Source of the DNA: Clostridium frigoris
GTDB lineage: Bacteria > Bacillota > Clostridia > Clostridiales > Clostridiaceae
Direction of reading: 5' to 3'
Assembly (NCBI RefSeq): GCF_018861865.1
Contig: NZ_JAHLDV010000034.1
Span: 1 to 40,506 of the forward strand
Length of the DNA: 40,506 nucleotides
Shown: positions 15,661-23,246 of the stretch, one piece after another
How positions within the stretch are numbered: position 1 is the first letter of the stretch
How the letters are laid out: each line of letters begins with the position of its first letter
Notes under the pieces: model-generated
The model's input: the letters and a program-made list of their open reading frames with translations, nothing else
The model's database searches: none
Told to the model about the DNA's origin: nothing
Position numbers and translations under genes: made by a program

Positions 15661-16009
15661 ATAATCAAATAATAAATAATATGGTAAATGAAAGAAGTAT
15701 TGATGGTAGAAAAAAAGTAAAAGATAATATAAGGGAGTTATTACTTATAGATTAAAATAAAACTATTGAAGTTGAAGAGAATAAAAAATGGACGATTAAA
15801 CTTTCTGACATGAAATTTAGAATTGTAATCATTTTGGATGTGGTAAGAATATTTATTATGTTTTTTTATGTAAATGTGATTATTTTACTAAAATGTTTAA
15901 CTTAAAAAAATTTAAAGGCGTCTTTGTTAATGAAAAACATGTTAAAGAAATGATGGAGTGAAAATGTTAAGAAATTATAATAGAAAAATAATACGGAGGA
16001 GATTAAATA
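15661..16009 (+). other. Gene-poor stretch with debris
   Basis: No intact gene. Bases 15679-15738 match an internal part of the scfB-like gene around 10735-10800 (TATTGATGGTAGAAAA and neighbours), so a second maturase copy once stood here. The rest, including a cysteine-bearing short frame near 15825-15960, could not be assigned. AATACGGAGGAG at the end is the ribosome site of the DUF134 gene. Confidence 0.55.
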
Positions 16010-16384
16010 ATGGCAAGACCTAAAAAGTGGAGAAGAGTTTGTATGTTGCCTGAAATTGTTAAATTTGGTCCTATTGATTTAGTGGAAACATTAAATGAAT
16101 CAATAATTATGACAGTAGAGGAATATGAAACTATAAGGCTAATAGATTTAGAAGGTTTAAATCAAGAGCAAAGTGCAAATGTAATGGGAGTTGCCCGTTC
16201 TACATTACAAAGAACATATGATGATGCTCGCAGAAAATTAGCAGATAGTTTGGTAAATGGTAAGTTATTAAAAATAGAAGGAGGAAATTACAAGCTTTGT
16301 AGTGAGCTTGAGGACGAAGAAAATTGTGATAATTGTATTTGTCACAGACATAGACACGGTAGAAATATGAAACCTGGAAGATAA
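16010..16384 (+). CDS. DUF134 family putative DNA-binding regulator 1
   Basis: 124 residues. DUF134 proteins carry a sigma-70 region 4-like helix-turn-helix: here MTVEEYETIRLIDLEGLNQE, then ANVMGVARSTLQRTYDDARRK (about 45-85). A short basic start (MARPKKWRRV) and a Cys/His-rich tail (CDNCICHRHRHGR) that may sense metal complete it. Start supported by CGGAGGAG. DUF134 genes accompany NifX/ORP genes in many anaerobes and are good candidates for the palindrome-binding regulator. It is more divergent than the other two copies here and lacks their second zinc-ribbon-like segment. Confidence 0.85.
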   Translation: MARPKKWRRVCMLPEIVKFGPIDLVETLNESIIMTVEEYETIRLIDLEGLNQEQSANVMGVARSTLQRTYDDARRKLADSLVNGKLLKIEGGNYKLCSELEDEENCDNCICHRHRHGRNMKPGR

Positions 16385-16436
16385 ATATGGATATTAATTT
16401 AACGCTAAATATATCTGAAATTTGTTAATAAAGCTA

Positions 16437-16925
16437 ACAATTCATATAAGTTAATTGTTGGAAAAAAATTTTTAACAAAAAATATAAAGTAGTTGGAAAA
16501 GATAATTATAAGTATATTGGTAATTCTTTTGATAACGAATATATTCATCAAAATAATATTGAGGTAAAATATATTGAAGAAAATATAATGATGTTTATAA
16601 TTTTAAACCAAGCAATAAATTTGAACAGATAAATAAAATATTTCAAATAAAGCAAGATAAAAATTATGTAGTAGATGAGTTCTCTGATGAAAAAGTATTA
16701 GTATTGAAGCATGAAAAAGGTTTGATAGTTATAGTAGGATGTTTTCATATAGGTATAGTTAATATTTTAGAAAGGATTATAGAACACACGAACATGACAA
16801 TTTATGTAATTATTAAAGAAACTCATTTAGTTGAAGTAAATGAGAAAAGATTAAAAAATACAATTAATTATTTTAAAGAAAAAAACATTTCTCTTTTGGC
16901 AATGTCTCATTGCACCGGAAAAGTT
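16437..16925 (+). pseudogene. Decayed copy of the metallo-beta-lactamase-fold gene
   Basis: The translation in shifting frames follows the protein at 2899-3738 from about its middle to near its end (GKDNYKYIGNSFDNEY, INKIFQIKQD, KHEKGLIVIVGC, NYFKEKNISLLAMSHCTGK). The N-terminal part with the metal-binding HxHxDH motif is missing, frames are broken, and GCSH has become GCFH. It runs rightward, opposite to the intact gene. Confidence 0.85.
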
Positions 16926-16991
16926 ATTAAAATAGGAATTAAGCAAGTGGATATAAAAGAGATCACTGATTATGTATTATTATTATTATTA

Positions 16992-17051
16992 TTATTGGCA
17001 TTTGACAATAACAAAAAATAAGAGTAATATGAAATTAGCAAATGCCAATAA
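16992..17051 (+). promoter_or_regulatory. Operator-flanked promoter of decayed cassette 3
   Basis: Nearly identical to the module at 5525: palindrome 1 (16992-17011) with -35 TTGACA (17002-17007), 17-base spacer, -10 TAATAT (17025-17030), 4-base gap, palindrome 2 (17035-17051). It now drives debris and, downstream, the ORP, Fur and DUF134 genes. An (ATT)n run borders it on the left. Confidence 0.8.
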
Positions 17052-17145
17052 ACATTTATAGAAAAGGAAGAATAGTAATAAAAAGAGTAATTTAATCAAA
17101 TGAGAAAATCAATGAAAATTTACTTGATAAGAGGTTTGGAAGGTT
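17052..17145 (+). pseudogene. 5' scrap of a type A NifX/ORP gene
   Basis: Sequence matches 5590-5685 of the intact gene, including the ribosome site and TTTACTTGATAAGAGGTTTG, but the start codon has become ATA and the match stops at GGAAGG. The remainder and the MinD pair that should follow are deleted. Confidence 0.8.
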
Positions 17146-17149
17146 AAAA

Positions 17150-17248
17150 ATATAGTATATATGAATGCTTATAATTAAAGAAACAAGGTGTTTCATGTAA
17201 TGAAATAATAGAGTATATCTATAATGTTTTAAAAGAATGTGTAGAATA
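17150..17248 (+). pseudogene. 3' scrap of a C_GCAxxG_C_C gene
   Basis: Matches 8065-8165 almost base for base (AATGCTTAYAATTAAAGAAA, then the conserved final codons and AATTTAATTTATAAATAGAA after the stop). Only the last third of the gene remains, joined to the NifX scrap by a large deletion. Confidence 0.85.
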
Positions 17249-17281
17249 AAATTTAATTTATAAATAGAAGGAGGATTTTAA

Positions 17282-17638
17282 ATGAAAATAGCAGTTGCAA
17301 GTGAAGGAAAGAATGTAAGTGGACATTTTGGATATTGTGAGGGATTTACAATATATGATGTTGTAGAAAGTAAATCGTTAAATAAGAGTTTCACTCCAAA
17401 TCCAGGTCATAAACCTGGCTATCTTCCTGTATTTTTGAAAGAATTAAATGTAAATGTTATTATTGCTGGTGGTATGGGAGAAACAGCACAACAGCTATTT
17501 AATGAAAATGGTATTGAGGTAGTAGTTGGTGCACAAGGATTTAGTGAGGATGTAGTACAAAAATATATAAATGGTGAATTAAAATCAACAGGAAGTGTTT
17601 GCACGCAGCATGAACATGAAGTACACTGCAATGAATAA
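17282..17638 (+). CDS. Stand-alone ORP/NifX-type protein (type B), cassette 3
   Basis: 118 residues, nearly the same as the C-terminal half of the Mrp-ORP fusion, including KNVSGHFGYCEGFTIYDV, a PGHKPGYLPVF block and the CTQHEHE...HCNE tail rich in possible metal ligands. AGAAGGAGG precedes ATG 17282. Bases after its stop (TAATTATARAGGATGATTT) match those after the fusion gene; here they are the ribosome site of the fur-like gene. It shows what the ORP part of the fusion looked like before joining to Mrp. Expected to bind a metal-sulfur cluster; ligand unknown. Confidence 0.88.
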   Translation: MKIAVASEGKNVSGHFGYCEGFTIYDVVESKSLNKSFTPNPGHKPGYLPVFLKELNVNVIIAGGMGETAQQLFNENGIEVVVGAQGFSEDVVQKYINGELKSTGSVCTQHEHEVHCNE

Positions 17639-17655
17639 TTATAGAGGATGATTTT

Positions 17656-18114
17656 ATGAATGATGATTTAATAGTTTTTAAAAAGTTAATAGAAAAAAAA
17701 GGTTATAAATTCACAATGCAAAAAAAAATAATATTAAAAACTATTCTGGATAATAAGACCCATTTAAATGCAAAAGAGATATACAAAAGGATCAAAGAAA
17801 AAAATATAGGACTTGCTACGATTTATAGAGTGTTAAAGGTATTTAATGAGTTAGGTATAGTAAAAGAAATAAATATTAACCGTATAAACTATTATGAGAT
17901 GAAAATATTTAGTGGAAACCCCCTGCATATTCATTTTAAATGTTATAAATGTAATAATATAGTTGATATAGATAGTCAAAGCTTAAATATTGACTATCTA
18001 AAATTAAACGAAAAAATAGAAATAGACAATAATTTGGAGATATATGATTCAAACATTACGTTCATAGGATTATGTAGTAAATGCAGGGAGGAATTAAAAT
18101 GTCAAGACCTATAA
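17656..18114 (+). CDS. Fur family metal- or peroxide-responsive regulator
   Basis: 152 residues. N-terminal winged helix (GYKFTMQKKIILKTIL, LNAKEIYKRI, ATIYRVLKVFNELGI at about 60-75), then the C-terminal dimer domain with PLHIHFKCYKCNNIVDID and CSKC, the two CxxC pairs of the structural zinc site. The metal specificity (Fur, Zur or PerR) cannot be fixed. AGAGGATGA precedes ATG 17656. Its last 16 bases overlap the DUF134 start, so the two regulators are co-transcribed behind the ORP gene. Such coupling suggests that the cassette responds to metal or redox state. Confidence 0.85.
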   Translation: MNDDLIVFKKLIEKKGYKFTMQKKIILKTILDNKTHLNAKEIYKRIKEKNIGLATIYRVLKVFNELGIVKEININRINYYEMKIFSGNPLHIHFKCYKCNNIVDIDSQSLNIDYLKLNEKIEIDNNLEIYDSNITFIGLCSKCREELKCQDL

Positions 18115-18554
18115 AATGTAGAAGAGTAGAATTCTTTCCAGATGATACTTATTTTGTTCCATGGGGTAAGCCTAAATGTGAGATTGAAGAAATAGTTTTA
18201 AAAGTAGAAGAACTTGAGGCAATGAGATTAAAGGATATTGAAGAATTAAATCAAGAAGAATGCGCACAAAGGATGCAGGTATCAAGGCAAACTTTTCAAA
18301 ATGTTATAGATAGCGCAAGAAAAAAAATAGCTATTGCTTTGACCGAAGGAAATGCTATAAGAATAAGTGGTGGGAATTACAGAGCAACATTTTGTAAAGC
18401 CAAATGCTTTAACTGCGACACTATATATGAAATAAAGTATGAACAGGACAAGCATATTTGTCCTATTTGTGGTTCGGAAAACGTACTTTGCAGTAAAAAA
18501 ACAAACTTTTGTGCAAAATGGTGTAAAGAACAAAGTAAAGATAATAATGCTTAA
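18099..18554 (+). CDS. DUF134 family putative DNA-binding regulator 2
   Basis: 151 residues. Opens MSRPIKCRRVEFFPD; helix-turn-helix core VEELEAMRLKDIEELNQEE with CAQRMQVSRQTFQNVIDSAR; then a zinc-ribbon-like segment CFNC...CPICGS and further cysteines in a C-terminal CSKK...CAKWC. ATG 18099 stands behind GGGAGG; an in-frame ATG at 18081 has none. Closest to the copy at 38550 and more distant from that at 16010. The Cys pairs make it a candidate metal- or redox-sensing regulator of these cassettes (inference). Confidence 0.87.
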   Translation: MSRPIKCRRVEFFPDDTYFVPWGKPKCEIEEIVLKVEELEAMRLKDIEELNQEECAQRMQVSRQTFQNVIDSARKKIAIALTEGNAIRISGGNYRATFCKAKCFNCDTIYEIKYEQDKHICPICGSENVLCSKKTNFCAKWCKEQSKDNNA

Positions 18555-18565
18555 TATTTAAGTAT

Positions 18566-18660
18566 TGATGTTAAAAACAATGAATTAGCGGTAGGATACT
18601 GTTCTAACTTTAGTTATGATCCGCTAATTATTATGGTATGTATTGCACCTTCAAGGAAAA
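18566..18660 (+). pseudogene. Internal scrap of a flavoredoxin gene
   Basis: Translates as NNELAVGYCSNFSYDPL and PSRK, matching NNALVVGYCCNCSYDPP...PSRY of the intact protein at 9501. Start and second half are missing. It marks where the third cassette once carried its reductase. Confidence 0.7.
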
Positions 18661-18679
18661 CTAGAGTTTATTATTTATA

Positions 18680-18719
18680 AGACTATACCATTATTATATA
18701 TAAAATAATGGTATAGTCT
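18680..18719. terminator. 16-bp perfect hairpin between convergent genes
   Basis: AGACTATACCATTATT (18680-18695) pairs with 18704-18719 around an 8-base loop, followed by T-rich sequence. It can end transcripts from both sides and is a sequence relative of the hairpin at 12034-12078. Confidence 0.7.
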
Positions 18720-18743
18720 ATTTCTATGTATTTTGTTTGCATT

Positions 18744-19382
18744 TTATACATAAGATTTTATAATGTAGTCATCAGGAAGATGGCTTGTATCATTCAAAGT
18801 AATTATTTTTGGATTAAAATCATCATCAAAGATTATTTTACAAACAGATGTATTACCTAAAATTATTTTATGATACATGGTCATTTTTAGGTCAAATAGA
18901 CCGATTAGTCCAGCTTTGATAATTCCACCATGAGCTACTATTACGATATTCTTTCCTTTATGTTTTTTTGCAATTTCTAGAATAGCATTTTTAGCACGGA
19001 TGCTTGCTTTTTTGAGACTTTGATCACCACCACACATAGGTCCATCAAGTTCATCATTTCTCCACTTTATAAATTTTTCGGGGAAGTTTGTTTGAATTTC
19101 TTTTATAGTAAGACCTTCCCATGCACCAAAATTTATTTCTCTTAAGTTTAAAGCAACATTAATAGTAGTGTTGCTTTTCTTAGCAATGATTTTTGCTGTT
19201 TGCAGAGCTCTTTTTAAAGGACTTGTGTAAATAAAATCAAAATTATTAATAAATCTTTTACTTAGATACTCCGCTTGAAGTATACCTTCGTTAGATAAAT
19301 TAATATCTTGGCAGCCTTGGAATTTACCTAAGGCATTCCAGTTTGTTTCACCATGACGTGCTAGTGTAATTGTTGTATTCAT
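18744..19382 (-). CDS. Histidine phosphatase family protein (GpmB/CobC-like)
   Basis: 212 residues. The catalytic motif LARHGETNWN stands at residues 7-16, YTSPLKRALQTA gives the phosphate-binding arginine, and VAHGGII holds the second catalytic histidine. Relatives include alpha-ribazole phosphatase (CobC, cobalamin synthesis) and small phosphoglycerate-mutase-like phosphatases; sequence alone does not decide. An AGGAAGTGA site precedes the ATG at 19382. No cobalamin genes are visible nearby, so a general phosphatase role is equally likely. Confidence 0.85.
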   Translation of the reverse strand: MNTTITLARHGETNWNALGKFQGCQDINLSNEGILQAEYLSKRFINNFDFIYTSPLKRALQTAKIIAKKSNTTINVALNLREINFGAWEGLTIKEIQTNFPEKFIKWRNDELDGPMCGGDQSLKKASIRAKNAILEIAKKHKGKNIVIVAHGGIIKAGLIGLFDLKMTMYHKIILGNTSVCKIIFDDDFNPKIITLNDTSHLPDDYIIKSYV

Positions 19383-19584
19383 TATTAATCACTTCCTAAG
19401 TAATAGTATACTGTTTATTTATCTTTTTTACTTCAAAAATCTTTGTTTTATTACAACCAACACAAATAATTGATACTCTTAATTACTTTTTTAAATTTGT
19501 ATTAAAACTTGTTAGCCCATGATTCAAAAACTTCAATATAATATTTTTAATATCTTTATATAGGTTAAAGTAGTTTATGGAAAA

Positions 19585-20252
19585 TTAAATTGATGTTAGT
19601 GACTCATAATTAATTATTGTAATAGAATGTGCATCATATTCTATTAACCCATCCATTCTCATTTTATTTAATTCACGAGAAAGGGAAGGTCTTTGAATTC
19701 CAAATTTTTCAGCAAGTTCTTTTTTTGTGAGTTCCAACTTTATTATTAGGTTGTTTTGAGAAAAACTTTCATACAATAAAAAATCAATTAAACATTGTCT
19801 TATAGTTTTCATAGATAATGCTTTAATTTTATCTGTTAATATTAAAGTTTTGTCTGGGATTCTAGCAAATTATTTAAGAATTTAATATTGCTTTGACAAA
19901 ATTTTAAAATTAAATTTTTTTTAAAATGTAGGATGATGACATCACTTTTTGAAAGAACCGTCATGGGGAAAAAATTTTTATGGGAAAAAAGTAGATTTCC
20001 ACCTATTACATCACCTATATTAAAATCACTAATAGTTAGTACGTTGCCATTAGAATCGATTTTTTGAACTAATACAGTTCCTTTTAAAATTATATCAAAA
20101 CGAGTACATTTTTCATTTTGAAAATATATCACAGAATTCTTTTTATAATTTTTAATTTCATATAAGTCTTTAGTGAATAAATATTCTATATCTTTAAAAG
20201 AAAGGTCTTTAAATAAATCAATTTTTTTAAGTAAAGGTATATAATTTAGCAT
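19585..20252 (-). pseudogene. Crp/Fnr family regulator, interrupted by one frameshift
   Basis: The first frame (20252 to 19842) gives the cyclic-nucleotide-like sensor domain: IPLLKKIDLFKDLSFKDIE, FDIILKGTVLVQ, FNIGDVIGG. Near 19855-19862 the frame slips; the second continues DKTLILTDKIKAL and then the helix-turn-helix KLELTKKELAEKFG with IQRPSLSRELNKM. Together about 222 residues, normal for the family. AAGGGGA precedes the ATG. No Fe-S cysteine cluster is obvious, so the signal is unknown. It lies divergently from the thioredoxin-like gene at 20466, its likely target. Mutation versus sequencing error is undecided. Confidence 0.8.
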
Positions 20253-20328
20253 ATATTAATTATCCCCTTTTAAAAAGATTAAATTGTCTCAAATATTGTA
20301 ATTATGATTAGTACTTGGGTAGTGATAT

Positions 20329-20358
20329 TTGACAAGAAGTACAGATGCACTTATAATT
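20329..20358 (+). promoter_or_regulatory. Promoter of thioredoxin-like gene
   Basis: TTGACA (20329-20334), 18-base spacer, TATAAT (20353-20358), about 110 bases ahead of the gene. The region between the divergent Crp/Fnr-like and thioredoxin-like genes shows no clear operator by eye. Confidence 0.55.
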
Positions 20359-20465
20359 TCAAATATATACTAGGGGAGTATAAAAAATAGAAAATTAGAT
20401 TAATACGTATAGCTACATTATCCAGTGTCGATATTAAAAAGAAAGCATAAAGAAGGAGTAAAATT

Positions 20466-20786
20466 ATGAAGAATTTAAATTCAATAAATGATATAAAAGA
20501 TTTTATTAAAGAAAATAAATTTGTTATGTTATATTTTTCGTCAGATGGGTGTAATGTGTGTAATGATATTTTACCCAGACTTAAAGAACTACTTAAAAAA
20601 CATTCTAAAGTTGTGAGTGGACATGTAGAAGTTCAAAATATCCCATCTGTAGCTAGTGTTTTTGCTGTATTTACTATTCCTACCATTATTATTTATTTGG
20701 AGGAGAAAGAGATAGTAAAACAATCTAGATATATTAATTTTCTAGAATTAAAAGAAAAAATCCAGAGATTTTCTGAATTTGTTTAG
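20466..20786 (+). CDS. Thioredoxin-like protein
   Basis: 106 residues with a thioredoxin fold: YFSSDGCNVCNDILPRL holds the CxxC pair (Cys29, Cys32) and FTIPTIIIY the cis-proline loop. The CNVC active site differs from the usual CGPC, suggesting a changed redox potential or partner. AAGGAGTAAA precedes ATG 20466. It is followed by an A-type carrier fragment and lies divergently from the broken Crp/Fnr gene. Probably a cytosolic thiol reductase of the small anaerobe type. Confidence 0.8.
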   Translation: MKNLNSINDIKDFIKENKFVMLYFSSDGCNVCNDILPRLKELLKKHSKVVSGHVEVQNIPSVASVFAVFTIPTIIIYLEEKEIVKQSRYINFLELKEKIQRFSEFV

Positions 20787-20859
20787 GAAAATGTTTATTT
20801 AAGGCTTACTTTTCTTATGTTACAATAATCTTAAATTCTATAAATCAAGGAGATGTAAA

Positions 20860-21039
20860 CTGAATATAAAATTTAATAAACAAATAAATGAAGTATTAAA
20901 AAAATTAATGGAATCCAAAGAAAATGGAGTTATAAGATTAGAAGTAACAGCCTTTGGTTGTGGAACACCTGAACTAGGACTTGTTGAAGCATTTACTGGT
21001 GGATTTTATGTTCACAGACTACATACATCTAGTTTGTAA
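20860..21039 (+). pseudogene. HesB/IscA-like (A-type carrier) fragment
   Basis: A 59-residue frame beginning CTG-Asn-Ile-Lys behind AAGGAG at 20848, where an ATG would be expected. It reads KQINEVLKKLMESKENG, then RLEVTAFGCGTPELGL, similar to the start and first ligand region of A-type iron-sulfur carriers (FGCG/GLxL). After GLVEA the similarity stops and the frame soon ends, so later ligands are missing. Probably a truncated gene with a lost start codon; family call moderate. Confidence 0.45.
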
Positions 21040-21055
21040 TATTAAATGTAAAGTA

Positions 21056-21083
21056 AGACCAACTATTTGTTGGTCTCATTTTT
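21056..21083 (+). terminator. Rho-independent terminator
   Basis: AGACCAAC (21056-21063) pairs with GTTGGTCT (21069-21076), followed by CATTTTT. It ends the thioredoxin-like transcript. Confidence 0.85.
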
Positions 21084-21115
21084 GTAATGAATTTACCTGA
21101 TTTAGAATTGCAATT

Positions 21116-21538
21116 TTATTTAGAAACTCTTTTTCCACTACCCATCATTCCATCACCATTTCCATGAGCTTTATTTGTTCCGTGAACATTAACTGTACCA
21201 TTTGAATTCTTATTTCCTTCACCGAAATTTCCTATGCAACTTGCTGTGTTAGTTTTTATATTTTTCTTTAAAGTAGCACCTTTTTCTTTAGCAAGCTCAT
21301 ATACTGTTTTTCCAAAAGCAAGCCCAGCGGTTATTTGGGTATCTGTAAATCCTTTGGTTTTAAGTACAGAGGTTACGTAGTCATATCCTCTAACTCCTGA
21401 GGCCCTGGCCATTCCAACAGCATTGTGTGCTACTGTAGTTACTGGGGTAGTTGTAGAAATTTCAGCGGCGAATACAACACCACTTGTAACTAGCACTAAT
21501 GATAAAGTTAATGCAACCCATAATTTTTTGCTTTTCAT
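21116..21538 (-). CDS. Small secreted protein, function unknown
   Basis: 140 residues. An N-terminal signal peptide (MKSKKLWVALTLSLVLVTSG, cleavage expected after VVFAAE) precedes a mature part with GVRGYDYVTSVLKTKGFTD and a GKTVYELAKEKGAT segment that recalls clostridial DUF2680-type exported proteins. The C-terminal third is rich in Gly, Asn and His (HGTNKAHGNGDGMMGSG), and there is one cysteine. ATG 21538 has GAGGGG at seven bases; a TTG at 21553 lies inside that site. It precedes no obvious partner, but the thiol genes to its right are transcribed in the same direction. Confidence 0.65.
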   Translation of the reverse strand: MKSKKLWVALTLSLVLVTSGVVFAAEISTTTPVTTVAHNAVGMARASGVRGYDYVTSVLKTKGFTDTQITAGLAFGKTVYELAKEKGATLKKNIKTNTASCIGNFGEGNKNSNGTVNVHGTNKAHGNGDGMMGSGKRVSK

Positions 21539-21695
21539 ATTTGTACCCCTCAAATTTTTATTTTGTTTGGTATGACTATATGATAACGAAATTATGGTTT
21601 GGATAAGTGTTATTTTTGTGCCATTTCTATTAAAAAAATAAAGACAGCATGTTTAGTTTTATCGATATTAATTATTGTTGCATATTTATTATTAG

Positions 21696-22301
21696 CTATT
21701 TATCTAAGGTTTTAATATATGATTTCATTTGATCAATATTCATAGCGCCCATTCGTTTAGAAATGATATTTCCGTCTACATCAATGAAATATGAAGTTGG
21801 AATTGATGCTATATTATATTTGGCTGAAACACTTTGATCTAAATCTAAAAGTACTTTGAAACTATATTTATTACTAGCAATAAAAGACTTAACAGTGCTT
21901 AAAGGTTCTCCTATTTCAATTGCAATTATAACCAAATCACTATTTTTTGTTTCTTCATATAATTTTTGGATTTCAGGCATTTCTTCTTTACAAGGGCGAC
22001 ACCAAGTTGCCCAAAAATTAAGAAATACTTTTTTGCCTTTTAAGTCACTTAGGGATAATTCCTTGTTGTTAAAATCACTTAATTTGAAATTAGGAGCCTT
22101 CGTTTTAATAACAGTAGGATTTATTTTATTTGTATCATTAGAGCTCTTAGTATTAATTTTAGGGGTAGTTGTTTTGCCGTTAACTTTTTCTTCAACAGAT
22201 ATTTTAGTTTTATTATAATTTTTTACTGTATAAATTGATACACCTACAAGTGTCACAGATACTATTATTATAGCTATAAATGCTTTTGAGGGTTTTTTCA
22301 T
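21696..22301 (-). CDS. ResA/TlpA-like extracytoplasmic thiol-disulfide protein
   Basis: 201 residues: one N-terminal membrane anchor (about 7-25), a Ser/Thr/Lys-rich linker, then a TlpA-type thioredoxin domain with APNFKLSDFN, FLNFWATWCRPCKEEMPE (Cys101, Cys104) and the cis-proline loop in IASIPTSYFID. It acts outside the membrane, reducing disulfides of exported or cytochrome proteins. AAGGAG lies eight bases before ATG 22301; an in-frame ATG at 22319 abuts the ccdA stop and has no such site. It directly follows ccdA, which would supply its electrons. Confidence 0.88.
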   Translation of the reverse strand: MKKPSKAFIAIIIVSVTLVGVSIYTVKNYNKTKISVEEKVNGKTTTPKINTKSSNDTNKINPTVIKTKAPNFKLSDFNNKELSLSDLKGKKVFLNFWATWCRPCKEEMPEIQKLYEETKNSDLVIIAIEIGEPLSTVKSFIASNKYSFKVLLDLDQSVSAKYNIASIPTSYFIDVDGNIISKRMGAMNIDQMKSYIKTLDK

Positions 22302-22319
22302 ATTTATTTGCTCCTTCAT

Positions 22320-23024
22320 CTAAAAATTAATAAAATTCCCATATTGGCTTAATATTGATAGCTTATTAGTAAAAATTAGTGATCCCATTAATACCATTAA
22401 AAGACCACTTATTGTTGAAATTACGGGCAAATATTTTGAAAGCTTTTTAAATTGTTTAGTAAAGTTTTCTATGGCAATGGCAGTTAGGATAAATGGAACA
22501 GCGAGTCCAAGGGAGTACATAATAAGAAGTAAAACTCCAGTGCCTACAGAATTCATGCTGGTAGCATAGATAAGTATTGAGGATAATATAGGACCAATGC
22601 AAGGAGTCCAACCTGTAGCAAAAGCCATACCCATTATTATTGAGCTAAAGGGACCTTTAATTTTATTAAAGTGTAAAAATCTTTTCTCTCGATAAAATAA
22701 TTTAACTTTAAAAACACCTAGGGTGTGTAGACCAAAAACAACAATAATTGTTCCACCAATTTTTCTAAACAAATCCTTATGAGTAATTAATAATTTACCA
22801 AGGGAAGTTATAGAAAGTCCCATTAGAATAAAAATTATAGAAAAGCCTAACACAAATCCAAAAGATTTATATAAAGTGAAAAGTTTAGTTTTGTCATTTT
22901 TTAGTTCTTCTATAGAAGAACCTGTTAAATAACTTACATATGCAGGAATCAGCGGAAGAACGCAAGGGGACAAAAAGGATAGAAGGCCCGCAGAGAAAGC
23001 AAGCAATATTGATATATCATTCAA
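22320..23024 (-). CDS. ccdA: CcdA/DsbD-type membrane electron carrier
   Basis: 234 residues with six hydrophobic segments. The two membrane cysteines are visible in SPCVLPLIP (Cys21) and in GWTPCIGPILSS. The protein passes electrons from cytosolic thioredoxin to outer thiol proteins such as the ResA-like partner just downstream. I chose TTG at 23024, preceded by GGGAGGTGA at a proper distance; an upstream in-frame ATG at 23078 would place that ribosome site inside the coding region. Transposon Tn3 begins about 155 bases upstream of it. Confidence 0.88.
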   Translation of the reverse strand: MNDISILLAFSAGLLSFLSPCVLPLIPAYVSYLTGSSIEELKNDKTKLFTLYKSFGFVLGFSIIFILMGLSITSLGKLLITHKDLFRKIGGTIIVVFGLHTLGVFKVKLFYREKRFLHFNKIKGPFSSIIMGMAFATGWTPCIGPILSSILIYATSMNSVGTGVLLLIMYSLGLAVPFILTAIAIENFTKQFKKLSKYLPVISTISGLLMVLMGSLIFTNKLSILSQYGNFINF

Positions 23025-23172
23025 AATTAAATCACCTCCCAAATCATTTTTCAGCTTTATATTTTTCAATATATTCATTCCTAACTATAAAAAAATTTGT
23101 TTAAATAAAATTATCATATTTTGTATTTAAATTATAACACATTATTTGTGTTTTTAGTTAGTAGTGCATCTC

Positions 23173-23177
23173 CTATT
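23173..23177. repeat. Left target-site duplication CTATT
   Basis: CTATT immediately outside the left inverted repeat, identical to 33063-33067 outside the right one. Five-base duplications are the rule for Tn3-family insertion. Confidence 0.85.
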
Positions 23178-23219
23178 CGGGTACAGCCGACATACGTGTA
23201 AAAGTAGGCCACATGATGG
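23178..23219 (+). repeat. Left terminal inverted repeat of the Tn3 element
   Basis: 42 bases starting CGGGTACAGCCGACATACG. They match the reverse complement of 33021-33062 with three differences. The inner end overlaps a hairpin (23208-23240). Confidence 0.92.
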
Positions 23220-23240
23220 AAGTAATATCCATTATGTGGC
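23208..23240. terminator. Hairpin at the end of tnpA
   Basis: GCCACATGATGGA (23208-23220) pairs with TCCATTATGTGGC (23228-23240) with one mismatch. A T run follows on the + strand. It can end the leftward tnpA transcript or shield tnpA from outside transcription; it overlaps the inner end of the terminal repeat. Confidence 0.55.
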
Positions 23241-23246
23241 TTTTTC

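Noticed and set aside
16976-16997. (ATT)n run, also near 30868-30890
   Set aside because: Simple AT-rich microsatellites are common in such genomes; no evidence of a function.
16704-17021. 105-residue frame with GCFHIG and SHCTGK segments
   Set aside because: It is the tail of a decayed MBL-fold gene, with its N-terminal metal motif missing and its end running into an (ATT)n repeat and the orp promoter.
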